Part shown: positions 53,165-60,916 of the stretch, in pieces
How the letters are laid out: every line of letters starts with the position of its first letter
Numbering within the stretch: position 1 is the first letter of the stretch
NCBI GenBank assembly: GCA_963757265.1
Contig: CAVWRA010000012.1
Location: forward strand, 372,001 to 436,000
Origin: CAIVVT01 sp963757265
GTDB lineage: Bacteria; Acidobacteriota; Terriglobia; Bryobacterales; Bryobacteraceae
Reading direction: 5' to 3'
DNA length: 64,000 bases
Program-made: the position numbers and the translations under genes
Notes under the pieces: model-generated
The model's database searches: none
What the model saw: the letters and a program-made list of their open reading frames with translations, nothing else
What the model was told of the DNA's origin: nothing

Positions 53165-53625
53165 AGGGTAATCCAGAGGTTATCGCGGTGCTTCAGAGCG
53201 CCCTCGCGCTCGAAGCGACGATCCACCTGCAATACGGCACCGACGCGCGCTGCTTGCGCGAGGTCGGCTTGAAAAAGAACGCGAAAAAGGCCGCCGACTT
53301 TGCCGCGGACAGCGGCAAGTTCCTGGGCAGGGTCGAGGACCGCGTTCTGTTCCTGGAGGGCAGCGTCGCCTATGCCCCGGCGCCGGTGCTGGACTCTGCC
53401 AGCGTCACTGCCATGCTGCAGCGGGAGCTGGGTCTCGAAATTGGGATCGTTGAGCCCTATGAGGGCGCGGTGGGCGTGGCGCAGAAAGCGCTGGACGACA
53501 CGACCCGCAACCTCTTCGAGCACCTGCTCAAGTGGCACCAGGAACACGTGGACCATTTGGAGCGTGAGCTCGGTTTGATCGCAAAACTCGGCGAGGCCGG
53601 GTACTTCGCGGCCCGCATGCAGTAG
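53161..53625 (+). CDS. bacterioferritin-like protein with degenerate ferroxidase site
   Basis: 154 residues from GTG 53161, overlapping the portal stop. The sequence is plainly bacterioferritin: MKGNPEVIAVLQSALALE with E18, then LFLEG, then ELGLEIG (E93) and HVDHLERELGLIAKLG. Compared with E. coli Bfr, E18, the fourth-helix H130 equivalent and E94 equivalent are kept. E51 is S51, H54 is F54, the haem methionine M52 is G52, and the E127 position reads His. The diiron centre is therefore probably incomplete. The gene is between portal and capsid, an unusual place for an iron protein. Confidence 0.85.
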   Translation: MKGNPEVIAVLQSALALEATIHLQYGTDARCLREVGLKKNAKKAADFAADSGKFLGRVEDRVLFLEGSVAYAPAPVLDSASVTAMLQRELGLEIGIVEPYEGAVGVAQKALDDTTRNLFEHLLKWHQEHVDHLERELGLIAKLGEAGYFAARMQ

Positions 53626-53726
53626 CCACCACACAAAACGTCCCGGGGCGCACCGGCGGGCGGCTTCGGCCGCCTGCCCTGCTGTTGGACCGGTGTGCGA
53701 ATTCAACCACGCGATTAGGAGGCTTC

Positions 53727-55793
53727 ATGTTGAGGGAAAACATCCATGCTGCGGCCGGACCGCCTGGCGTCGTTCCAGGGCCTCCGGCACACACTCAGGT
53801 CGAGACATTTTCTGCTTCCTTCGCTCCCGACACCTGGGACGACGGGGACTCCACGGTTGACTGCATCTTCTACAGCGGCGCGACTGTGCCGCGCGTCGAT
53901 TTCTGGACCGGAGAGCCCTACGACCTGGTGCTCAGCCTCGATCCCGGCGCGATCCGGATGGACCGGCTGAACAACGGCGCGCCGGTGGTCGACAACCACA
54001 ATACCTTCGGCAGCATTCGCGATCAGTTGGGCGTCGTGAAGCCCGGCACCGCGCGGGTTGAGAAGGGCAAGGCGGTCGCGACCCTGCAATTCAGCCAGCG
54101 CGATGAGCTGGCCCCGCTGCGCGCCGATATCAAGGCGGGCATCGTCCGCAACGTCTCGGTCGGGGCGCGGATTGTGACCAAGAACGAAACGACGCCGAAG
54201 GGCCAGGACCGTAAACAATTCACGGCGATCGATTGGGAGCCGTACGAGATCTCGCTCACGATGGTGCCCGCCGACGCGGGCGCCGTTTTGATGAGCGCCG
54301 CGGCCGCAGGGCCGCAGAACGGAGTCGTTGAAGCCACGGCATCGGCTGCGGCAGCGACGCGGGCAATCAGCCCAAAGGAGCAAGAAGCGATGGAGAATGC
54401 AACCATCACTGCGGGCGCCGGTGCCCGCTCGGAAGAGTCCGCGGCTGTTGTGCAGGCGGTGGCCCAGCCGGCCGTGGATGAACAGAAACTGCGGGACGAA
54501 GCCGTTCAGGCGGAGCGCTTGCGGGTCGCAAAGATCCGTGAAATGACGCTCCCGTTCCAAACCCAGCTTGGCGAGCGGTTCAGTTTTGAACTGATCGACA
54601 GTGGCGCTTCCAGCGCCGACGCTGGCGTTCGCGTCCTCGAGCGCCTTGCGGCCCTCGGGAAGGCCGAGCCGCCGACGGATCCGAATCAGCCCGGCAGCGC
54701 CACCGTCACCCGGGACGCGGCCGAGACCATGCGCGAGAGCATGGCGGCGTACCTGCTGTATCGCGACAATCCCTCCTCGGTGAAGCTCGAAGAGGGCCGG
54801 GGCCGTGAGTATGTGGGCATGCGGCTCAGCGAGTTGGCGCGCGAGTGCTTGGAGGTAAAGGGCGTCCGGACTCGGGGCATGAATCCCGACCGGATCGCAC
54901 TGAGCGCGCTGACCACGACCGACTTTCCGGCGATTCTCGCCAACGTCGCCAACAAGACCCTCCGCGAAGGGTATCTCGCGGCGCCTCGAACGTTCATGCA
55001 GTTCTGCCGCCAGGTCTCGGCGGTGGACTTCAAGCCGGTCAACCGCGTTCAAATGTCCGACCTGCAGGCTCTGCAGCCGCTCAACGAGACGGGTGAATAC
55101 CACCGGGCTCCGCTGAGCGATTCCGTGCAGACCTATGCGCTCGCCACCTTCGGCGAAGTCGTGGCCATCGACCGCAAGGTGATCATCAACGACGATCTGC
55201 AGGCCATGACCCGGATCCCGTTTCAGCTTGGCGTAGCCGCGGCGCGCCTCGAGTCCGACACCGTATGGGCCGTGATCACCGGCAACCAGGTCATGATCGA
55301 GGACGGCAACGTCCTGTTCTTCGCCGCCCACAACAACCTGTTCACCGGCGCCGGCTCCGCCCTCGCGCTCACGTCTTTAGCCACGGCGCGGTCCAAGTTC
55401 CGGCTGCAGAAGGGCCCCAAAGGTACCTACCTCAACCTGGAGCCCACCTTCCTCATCGTTCCGACGGCGCTCGAAACGGCCGCCCTGCAGTTGATCGCGC
55501 CGATCAACCTGGTGGCGACCACCTCGGTTGCCAACGTGATTCCGGAGTGGATCCGCACCTTGAATCCGATCGTGGAACCGCGTCTTGACGCCGCCTCGAG
55601 GACGGCCTGGTATCTGGCCGCCAAGCCCACAATGATCGACACCATCGAGTTCTGCTACCTCGAGGGCCAGGACGGCGTGTACATCGAAACCCGGCAGGGC
55701 TTCGATGTGGACGGCTTCGAAATCAAGGCTCGTTTGGACTTCGCATCCGCCGCGATCGATTTCCGCGGCCTGCAGAAGAACGCCGGCGTTTAA
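53727..55793 (+). CDS. prohead protease-major capsid protein fusion
   Basis: 688 residues from ATG 53727 (AGGAGG at 53717; the frame from 53685 is rejected). N-terminal HK97-type S78-like protease: catalytic H91 in VDNHN and S144 in RNVSVGAR. A low-complexity alanine/acidic linker (~190-250) includes a scaffold-like coiled segment (EQKLRDEAVQAERLRVAKIR). The C-terminal ~300 residues are an HK97-like capsid (ALTTTDFPAILANVANKTLR; VIINDDLQAMTRIPFQLG). The fusion is known in several phages; the protease releases the capsid and removes the scaffold. Confidence 0.85.
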   Translation: MLRENIHAAAGPPGVVPGPPAHTQVETFSASFAPDTWDDGDSTVDCIFYSGATVPRVDFWTGEPYDLVLSLDPGAIRMDRLNNGAPVVDNHNTFGSIRDQLGVVKPGTARVEKGKAVATLQFSQRDELAPLRADIKAGIVRNVSVGARIVTKNETTPKGQDRKQFTAIDWEPYEISLTMVPADAGAVLMSAAAAGPQNGVVEATASAAAATRAISPKEQEAMENATITAGAGARSEESAAVVQAVAQPAVDEQKLRDEAVQAERLRVAKIREMTLPFQTQLGERFSFELIDSGASSADAGVRVLERLAALGKAEPPTDPNQPGSATVTRDAAETMRESMAAYLLYRDNPSSVKLEEGRGREYVGMRLSELARECLEVKGVRTRGMNPDRIALSALTTTDFPAILANVANKTLREGYLAAPRTFMQFCRQVSAVDFKPVNRVQMSDLQALQPLNETGEYHRAPLSDSVQTYALATFGEVVAIDRKVIINDDLQAMTRIPFQLGVAAARLESDTVWAVITGNQVMIEDGNVLFFAAHNNLFTGAGSALALTSLATARSKFRLQKGPKGTYLNLEPTFLIVPTALETAALQLIAPINLVATTSVANVIPEWIRTLNPIVEPRLDAASRTAWYLAAKPTMIDTIEFCYLEGQDGVYIETRQGFDVDGFEIKARLDFASAAIDFRGLQKNAGV

Positions 55794-55862
55794 GGGCGGG
55801 CGAACAAGCAACCGGGCCGCCCCTCGCGGAGCGGCCCACAGACATTTCATGGGAGACAGAGG

Positions 55863-56579
55863 ATGAACAATTACATTCACAAGGGGCGGTCCCTGACCCT
55901 CGTCCCGCCCTATTCCGGTGTTGGCGGGGGCGGAATGAAATCCGGAAACCTGTTCGGCGTCGCGGCCGGCACATTCACGGTCGGCGTGGCCGCGCAATTC
56001 GATGTCGTCGGCGTGTTCGCGCTGGTCAAGGACGCGAGCGCGTTCTCGCAGGGCGACCTGGTCTACTGGGACGACGTGAACAAGGTCGCCACCAGCACGG
56101 TCGGGAGCAATCTGCTGATTGGCGCCACCGAGCTCGCTGCGCTCACCGGCGATGCCACCGTCCAGGTGCGCCTGTTCGGCGTGCCCGGCTTCAGTGGCCA
56201 GGTGAACGGCGTCAAGGTCGCGCACATGCTCTACAACTTCGCCGTCGATGGCGGCGCGAGTTGCACCCCTCAGAACAGCGACACCATCCCGGCCAACGCC
56301 GTCGTCTTCGGCGGTGTCGTCAACCCGACCACGGCTGTGGCCGCAGCCGGCGCCGCGACGCTGTCCATTGGCACCACGGCCGGATCGGGCGCGGCGTCGA
56401 TCCTCGCCGTCACGGCCAAGGGCTCCCTGGGGGCAGATGCCGTGTTGGCGTCCGCAGCCGCGGCTGCTCCGTTCAAAATGAGCGCCGCCGGTCAGCTCGC
56501 CATTGCTGTCGCGACGGGCCCGCTCACCGCTGGCGTCGTCGAGGCTTGGGTGTTGTACGCCATCGCGGCCAACTCCTAA
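55863..56579 (+). CDS. DUF2190 head decoration-like protein
   Basis: 238 residues. The N-terminal DUF2190 part (NYIHKGRSLTLVPPYSGVGG, then KSGNLFGVAAGTFTVG) is followed by a beta-rich extension (~120-238) rich in Ala/Gly/Thr. DUF2190 proteins decorate or cement capsids. Placed directly after the capsid gene, as expected. Confidence 0.8.
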   Translation: MNNYIHKGRSLTLVPPYSGVGGGGMKSGNLFGVAAGTFTVGVAAQFDVVGVFALVKDASAFSQGDLVYWDDVNKVATSTVGSNLLIGATELAALTGDATVQVRLFGVPGFSGQVNGVKVAHMLYNFAVDGGASCTPQNSDTIPANAVVFGGVVNPTTAVAAAGAATLSIGTTAGSGAASILAVTAKGSLGADAVLASAAAAAPFKMSAAGQLAIAVATGPLTAGVVEAWVLYAIAANS

Positions 56580-56637
56580 TCCTCAACCAACTCAAACGTG
56601 AGGGGCCGCGCCCGCGCCGGCCCCCATCGGAGCAACC

Positions 56638-56910
56638 ATGGCTGGCTACAAATACCCGGATCTCGTCCCCGACATGGAACTGGCGTCCGTTCTGGACGCC
56701 GCGGCGATTACACCCGACGACAATAACGACTTGGCCTATGCCACCCGGTCGCTCTGGGTCGGCGGCGCCGGCAATGTGACCGTCATGCTGGCCAAGGCCT
56801 CCACTCCGGTCACCTACTACAACGTCCCGGCCGGCACCCGCCTCATGGTCAGTACCACCCGCGTGTATGCGACCGGCACGACCGCCACCAATCTTCTCGC
56901 CGAGTACTGA
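56638..56910 (+). CDS. spike base protein-like (RCAP_Rcc01079 family)
   Basis: 90 residues. ATRSLWVGGAGNVTVMLAKA, then YYNVPAGTRLMVSTTRVYATG, then TTATNLLAEY matches the small head-spike-base proteins of siphophages and gene transfer agents. It is likely a virion surface component. Confidence 0.7.
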   Translation: MAGYKYPDLVPDMELASVLDAAAITPDDNNDLAYATRSLWVGGAGNVTVMLAKASTPVTYYNVPAGTRLMVSTTRVYATGTTATNLLAEY

Positions 56911-56913
56911 CCG

Positions 56914-57246
56914 ATGAGCAGCTTCGTCACGCCTCAGGACACGCTCGCCCAATCATGGCTGCAGGCACTGCGCAATCAGATCGCAGCTTTGGGGCAGCCG
57001 GTGCAATATCAACCGGGCGGCCCGGCGGCGGTGCCGCAGACCGTGCTGGGCATCTGGCGCGACAGCACCGAGATTCAAGGGTCGATGAACGGCATGTTTG
57101 GCACTTTCATGGTCTGCCTGCCGGACTTGAGCTTCGATCCGGCCAAGGGCGATCTGATCACCAAGGACGGCCACGTTTACCAGGTGGCCGACGCCTCCGT
57201 CGATGGTCGCGGCCGCGCGCGGCTTTATTTCAGGTCCATCGAATGA
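56914..57246 (+). CDS. head-tail joining protein, probable
   Basis: 110 residues. A helical start is followed by a beta-rich body (YQPGGPAAVPQTVLGIWRDS, then LDLSFDPAKGDLIT-like and HVYQVADASVDGRGRARLYF), resembling FII-like/neck proteins. It overlaps the next gene by ATGA at 57243. Assignment is by position and fold guess. Confidence 0.5.
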   Translation: MSSFVTPQDTLAQSWLQALRNQIAALGQPVQYQPGGPAAVPQTVLGIWRDSTEIQGSMNGMFGTFMVCLPDLSFDPAKGDLITKDGHVYQVADASVDGRGRARLYFRSIE

Positions 57247-57947
57247 TTCAGACGCGGATTACGTTCAACGGCTCCAAGGTGCGTCTCGGCCCCGGAATCG
57301 GCTTCCAGAAGTACCAGATGCTCACGCTCGGCCAGTACGCCCTGGACACCATCAAGGCGCGCGTGACGAGGGGCATAGGCTCCGACGACGCGCCGATGAA
57401 GCCCCTGACGGAACGCTACCGGAACTTCAAGGAACTAATCGGCCTTGAGCCGATTCGGGATCTTCACGGTCCCGGCAAGACCTCTTACATGGCTCGGACC
57501 TACGTCAAGGATGCGGCGCAGCATTTTGGCGGCAAGGTCAGGGGCTGGAGGAATGGCCTGGTCAATCCTTTTGCATTTAACGCCCGGAACAGACTGCCGC
57601 ATGCCGGTGGCCGCCCCTACATCACGACCCAGAAGGACATACGCTTCCGGAGCGTCGGCGGCGGGTCGCACATGCTCGACAACTTCACTGTGCGCTATGC
57701 CGATGAGCTGGTCGTCCGCATGGACATCACGGCGCAGTGGGCGCGCGACCGCGCTCGCGGCAACGAGATGCGTGCTCCTTGGTTTGGCATGTCGCCGAAC
57801 GACGTCCGTGCCATTGCGCTTTTTGCGCAAAGTCTTTTTCACGCCAACGTGACCGATCTGGCTGTGCGGCTCAAGGTCCAGAGCGGGCCGGCGGTCTGGA
57901 TGAGCCCACTGGGGTCCCAGGACGAGATGTTGCGAAAGGTCGCCTGA
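57243..57947 (+). CDS. neck/tail-completion protein, probable (HK97 gp10-like place)
   Basis: 234 residues from ATG 57243. An N-terminal helix-rich part (QKYQMLTLGQYALDTIKARV) and a longer basic C-terminus. Order between head-tail joining and tail-terminator genes suggests the gp10-type component. Overlaps both neighbours (TGATG at 57945). Confidence 0.5.
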   Translation: MIQTRITFNGSKVRLGPGIGFQKYQMLTLGQYALDTIKARVTRGIGSDDAPMKPLTERYRNFKELIGLEPIRDLHGPGKTSYMARTYVKDAAQHFGGKVRGWRNGLVNPFAFNARNRLPHAGGRPYITTQKDIRFRSVGGGSHMLDNFTVRYADELVVRMDITAQWARDRARGNEMRAPWFGMSPNDVRAIALFAQSLFHANVTDLAVRLKVQSGPAVWMSPLGSQDEMLRKVA

Positions 57948-58516
57948 TGCCTTCAACGAGAAAACTCGCGCGCGAGACGCTCCTGGCCGTGCTCGCGGAC
58001 CCAGACACCGGCTTCAATGCGAACCTGGCCAACGTCGGGGCGGCCTATGCGATCGACAGCATCTTTGAGATTGACTGGACGACCGGCTCTCCCAACTTCT
58101 TCCAGGGCAACATCGCGCCAGACCAGATCGTCTCGGCCGACCTCATCCCGGATGAGGCCGGCGTGTGCGTGGCTCTCTACACAAGCGTCTCCCAGACCAA
58201 CTCGGGCGATGAGCGCCAGAAGCCCTCGATCTTCTCCGGGAAGATCCTCCTCCACGTCGACTTCTATCTTCGGCGGCGCAAGCTGCACATACTGCGCCAG
58301 GGCGACTCATTGCCGCCCGACGTGACCGGCGACATGGAGATCCTTCCGGACGCGATCGAGGATGCGTTCTTGAGCACGGTGATGGCTCCCGCCGTGAATT
58401 GGTCTCCGGTGAGTTTCAACGGCGACTTTCAGTGCTCGCGCGAGCCGTTCCTGTTCATGGGCGACGGCTGGCAAGCTCGAATTCCCTTTCAACTGATGTG
58501 CGAGGTGCACGTATGA
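57947..58516 (+). CDS. tail terminator-like protein, probable
   Basis: 189 residues from ATG 57947. Mixed alpha/beta (KLARETLLAVLADPDTGFNA, then GKILLHVDFYLRRRKLHILR, then FQLMCEVHV). Its position directly before a small protein and the tail tube suggests the tail terminator. No strong signature. Overlaps the next ORF by ATGA. Confidence 0.5.
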   Translation: MPSTRKLARETLLAVLADPDTGFNANLANVGAAYAIDSIFEIDWTTGSPNFFQGNIAPDQIVSADLIPDEAGVCVALYTSVSQTNSGDERQKPSIFSGKILLHVDFYLRRRKLHILRQGDSLPPDVTGDMEILPDAIEDAFLSTVMAPAVNWSPVSFNGDFQCSREPFLFMGDGWQARIPFQLMCEVHV

Positions 58517-58833
58517 TGCTTCGATTTCTGGGCTCCGAGTCACTGGTCGGTGATTCGATCCGGCTCAATCGTTTCGGCCAGTCTGTCGAACTCACTGAGT
58601 TGCAGGCGGCTAACGCCATCCTGGGCGGCTGCGCGCTGCTCGATGTGGAGACGTTCGACGCGCTCGGGTTCGAGAAGCAGGATCTCGACAAGTTCGCGGG
58701 CGTCGCCTCGCATGGACGGGCGTCGGCCGAGTTCCTGGAGAAGAAGAGGGCGGCGCTCGTCGCGGCGCATGCGTTGCGCGAACGCCTGGAGAGCGGCGGA
58801 ACCATCACGCCGCCAGTGCCGCAGCAGGAGTAG
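58513..58833 (+). CDS. small tail-region protein, function unknown
   Basis: 106 residues from ATG 58513. A compact N-terminal beta/alpha part (LVGDSIRLNRFGQSVELTEL) and a C-terminal charged helix (GRASAEFLEKKRAALVAAHA). Three bp separate it from the tail tube gene. No family recognised. Confidence 0.5.
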   Translation: MMLRFLGSESLVGDSIRLNRFGQSVELTELQAANAILGGCALLDVETFDALGFEKQDLDKFAGVASHGRASAEFLEKKRAALVAAHALRERLESGGTITPPVPQQE

Positions 58834-58836
58834 CCA

Positions 58837-59856
58837 ATGGCCAATTATTCCAACACTCGAATCCAGCGGCTCTACGTGCAGCCCGAGGCCACGTGGGGCA
58901 CCATCCCGAACACCGCCGGCGTGGCAACGTTGGCCGGCTCGAACTGCTGCCGCATGTCCGCGCTGGCGATCAACCAGACGCAGCAGGAGGTCGTTCGCTC
59001 CGACAAGACGGGGTCCCTCGGCATCACGATGGGCATCCTGGGCCGGCGCCAGGTGACCTGGAGCACGAAGATGTCCATGGCTCCCAACGGGGCGGTCGGC
59101 GTCAAGCCCGACATGGACCCCTTCCTGCAGGCCATCTTCGGCCAAGCGGCCGTGGCCACGGCCGGGACTTCCGTGGCGTATTCCCTGGCGGACAACAGCC
59201 CGAGCAACACGATCTGGGACTTCAACACTCCGTCCACCATGACCGAGCGATTGGCGCTCGGCTGTATCTGTAGCAAGGCGAAGTTCGACATCGGCGTCGA
59301 CGAGCCCGCGGCGGAGTTCAGTGGGCCCGGTGAAGCCATCCTCGACACGGACATTTTCGCGACGGCGGATACGATTAGCAAGGGCGGTCTGACGGCGTAT
59401 CCGGCAGAGCCCAGCACGCCGGTCACGAATGGCACTCCGCCTCCGGGATTCACCGGCGTAATTACGCTGGGCGCGAGCGCGTTTTCGACGTTCCGCTCTG
59501 GCTCCATCAGCGTGGACGTGGACCGCGAGCTGCCGATGGACGGCTTCAACTCGTACTATGGCCTGGCGCCGGCGGCCGGCTTGCGCAACATCACCGCGGA
59601 CTGGTCGATGTACGACGACGATTCGGCCGTCCTCTCCGCGCTCAAGGTGAGCGCCTACAACGGAACCGGAATCACGCTGGTCTTCCAGATTGGCACCGTC
59701 GCCGGTTCGATTTGGACCTTCACGCTGAAGAACGTCCTGCTCTCCAAGCCGACGTATGACTACAGCGGGAAGCGCCGTGTGATCGCCTTCAGTGCTTGCC
59801 GCGCGCACGATACGACCATTGGCGCGAAGGATGCGTTCGGCCTCGTTCTCACCTAA
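58837..59856 (+). CDS. phage tail tube protein
   Basis: 339 residues. IQRLYVQPEATWGTIPNTAG, then RSDKTGSLGITMGILGRRQV and the C-terminal GTVAGSIWTFTLKNVLLSKPTYDY match tail-tube proteins of long-tailed siphophages. The next genes are the tail chaperones and tape measure, completing the normal order. Confidence 0.85.
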   Translation: MANYSNTRIQRLYVQPEATWGTIPNTAGVATLAGSNCCRMSALAINQTQQEVVRSDKTGSLGITMGILGRRQVTWSTKMSMAPNGAVGVKPDMDPFLQAIFGQAAVATAGTSVAYSLADNSPSNTIWDFNTPSTMTERLALGCICSKAKFDIGVDEPAAEFSGPGEAILDTDIFATADTISKGGLTAYPAEPSTPVTNGTPPPGFTGVITLGASAFSTFRSGSISVDVDRELPMDGFNSYYGLAPAAGLRNITADWSMYDDDSAVLSALKVSAYNGTGITLVFQIGTVAGSIWTFTLKNVLLSKPTYDYSGKRRVIAFSACRAHDTTIGAKDAFGLVLT

Positions 59857-59858
59857 CC

Positions 59859-60461
59859 ATGAACATCAAATCCACCTTCACTCAGGACTCAAAGGCCTGC
59901 CCCGGAGTCCGTTTCACAATGCGCGTACTAAACCAGATTACGCGCGCCGGGCGCGACGCCGAACTGGTCGAGGCCCGCTCGCAGATCGCGGAGCTGGCCG
60001 CGCAAATGCAGCGGCTGCCCGATCCCGACGATGAGATCCGGCGTATTGCTGCCGCCGCAAGGGCGGAGGTGCGTGAGCTGACCGCCGAAGAGCAGGCGCA
60101 GATTCGAGCCATCGAAGCGAAACCGGAAACCAGCTCGCAGCGCGTTGCGCGCAACACGGTGGACCATCGTATCGGGCTGATCATCAATCGCGAACTGAAG
60201 CCCGCCTATATCTGCGCCAGCCTGATCTCGATCGAGGGCTTCGAAGTGGAAGGCAAGCTGCCGGCGAAGCCCTGGGACACATTGATTCGCCACGCGCCGG
60301 ACGAACTGATCGATGAGCTCTACATCGCCGCCAATCTGAACTCCGGCCTGACATCGGAGCAGGAAAAAAACTCACAGTCGCCCTCGCCTTCACCCGAAGC
60401 GGAGGATGGGGGCAAGAGCAGTACGACTGCCAGCTCTGCCGCGAGCGCGGCAACCACGTAG
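59859..60461 (+). CDS. tail assembly chaperone, gpG-like (0 frame)
   Basis: 200 residues. A coiled-coil N-terminus (ITRAGRDAELVEARSQIAEL, then EVRELTAEEQAQIRAIEA), a middle domain (RIGLIINRELKPAYICASLI) and a serine/proline/alanine-rich tail. A slippery heptamer A-AAA-AAC in frame at 60365-60371 allows a -1 switch into the 60371-60814 frame, giving the longer gpGT form. These chaperones bind the tape-measure protein during tail assembly. Confidence 0.8.
   Translation: MNIKSTFTQDSKACPGVRFTMRVLNQITRAGRDAELVEARSQIAELAAQMQRLPDPDDEIRRIAAAARAEVRELTAEEQAQIRAIEAKPETSSQRVARNTVDHRIGLIINRELKPAYICASLISIEGFEVEGKLPAKPWDTLIRHAPDELIDELYIAANLNSGLTSEQEKNSQSPSPSPEAEDGGKSSTTASSAASAATT
60365..60371 (+). promoter_or_regulatory. 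-1 programmed frameshift site (A AAA AAC)
   Basis: In the gpG frame the codons are GAA-AAA-AAC, so the last A of GAA plus AAA AAC forms the canonical slippery heptamer. Shifting back one base at this point opens the frame 60371-60814 with no stop between, exactly the G/GT arrangement of lambda. Both frames are clean, so the shift is programmed rather than a mutation. Confidence 0.88.
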
Positions 60462-60814
60462 GGAAGAACTGCCCGAAGCACTTTCCGGCCGACGTGGACC
60501 GCGATGCGCAGGGGCGCTACGCGCCGCGCCGGGAGTGGTGGTATCCCGAGTACCGCTGGGGCGACCTCCAGTTCCGGCTGGACGATATCTCCTCAGCGGA
60601 GTGCCCCGTCTCGCTCATCACGCCGCAGAGCATGTGGCTCGTGCAACTGCTCGGCTCTCAAGGGCGTGTGAAAGAAGCCACCGGCGCCGCGCTGTTCGGC
60701 CCGCACTCTGGCCGCTGGCCCGCCTGGTGGTTCGATGCTGTGGATGTCTTCCAGCGCATCGCTGTCATGGAGAAAGAAGCAGCAGATCGAGAAAGCGACA
60801 GGCGACGGCGGTAA
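60371..60814 (+). CDS. gpT-like extension expressed by -1 frameshift (gpGT)
   Basis: 147 codons read only after the -1 shift: LTVALAFTRSGGWGQEQYDC, then CQLCRERGNHVGKNCPKHF (a C-x2-C and later C/H, zinc-ribbon-like), then YPEYRWGDLQFRLDDI. No independent start is needed; an internal ATG at 60494 gives the visible C-terminal part only. The fusion product is about 318 residues. Confidence 0.8.
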   Translation, partial: LTVALAFTRSGGWGQEQYDCQLCRERGNHVGKNCPKHFPADVDRDAQGRYAPRREWWYPEYRWGDLQFRLDDISSAECPVSLITPQSMWLVQLLGSQGRVKEATGAALFGPHSGRWPAWWFDAVDVFQRIAVMEKEAADRESDRRRR

Positions 60815-60916
60815 GGCGCCCTCAAGATCCCAACCCTCACTGCGATGACTACGCGAGAACTCCCGATATCTCATCGCTGCATTTTTGTTCGCTGTTCGTC
60901 GCCCTCGCTCGATAGA

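Noticed and set aside
53161..53625. Host bacterioferritin captured by assembly error
   Set aside because: The gene overlaps the portal stop by 4 bp in the same transcript style and codon use as its phage neighbours, so it belongs to the operon.
60371..60814. Independent gene starting at 60494
   Set aside because: The frame is open back to the slippery heptamer and gives the expected T domain; an internal start is not needed.
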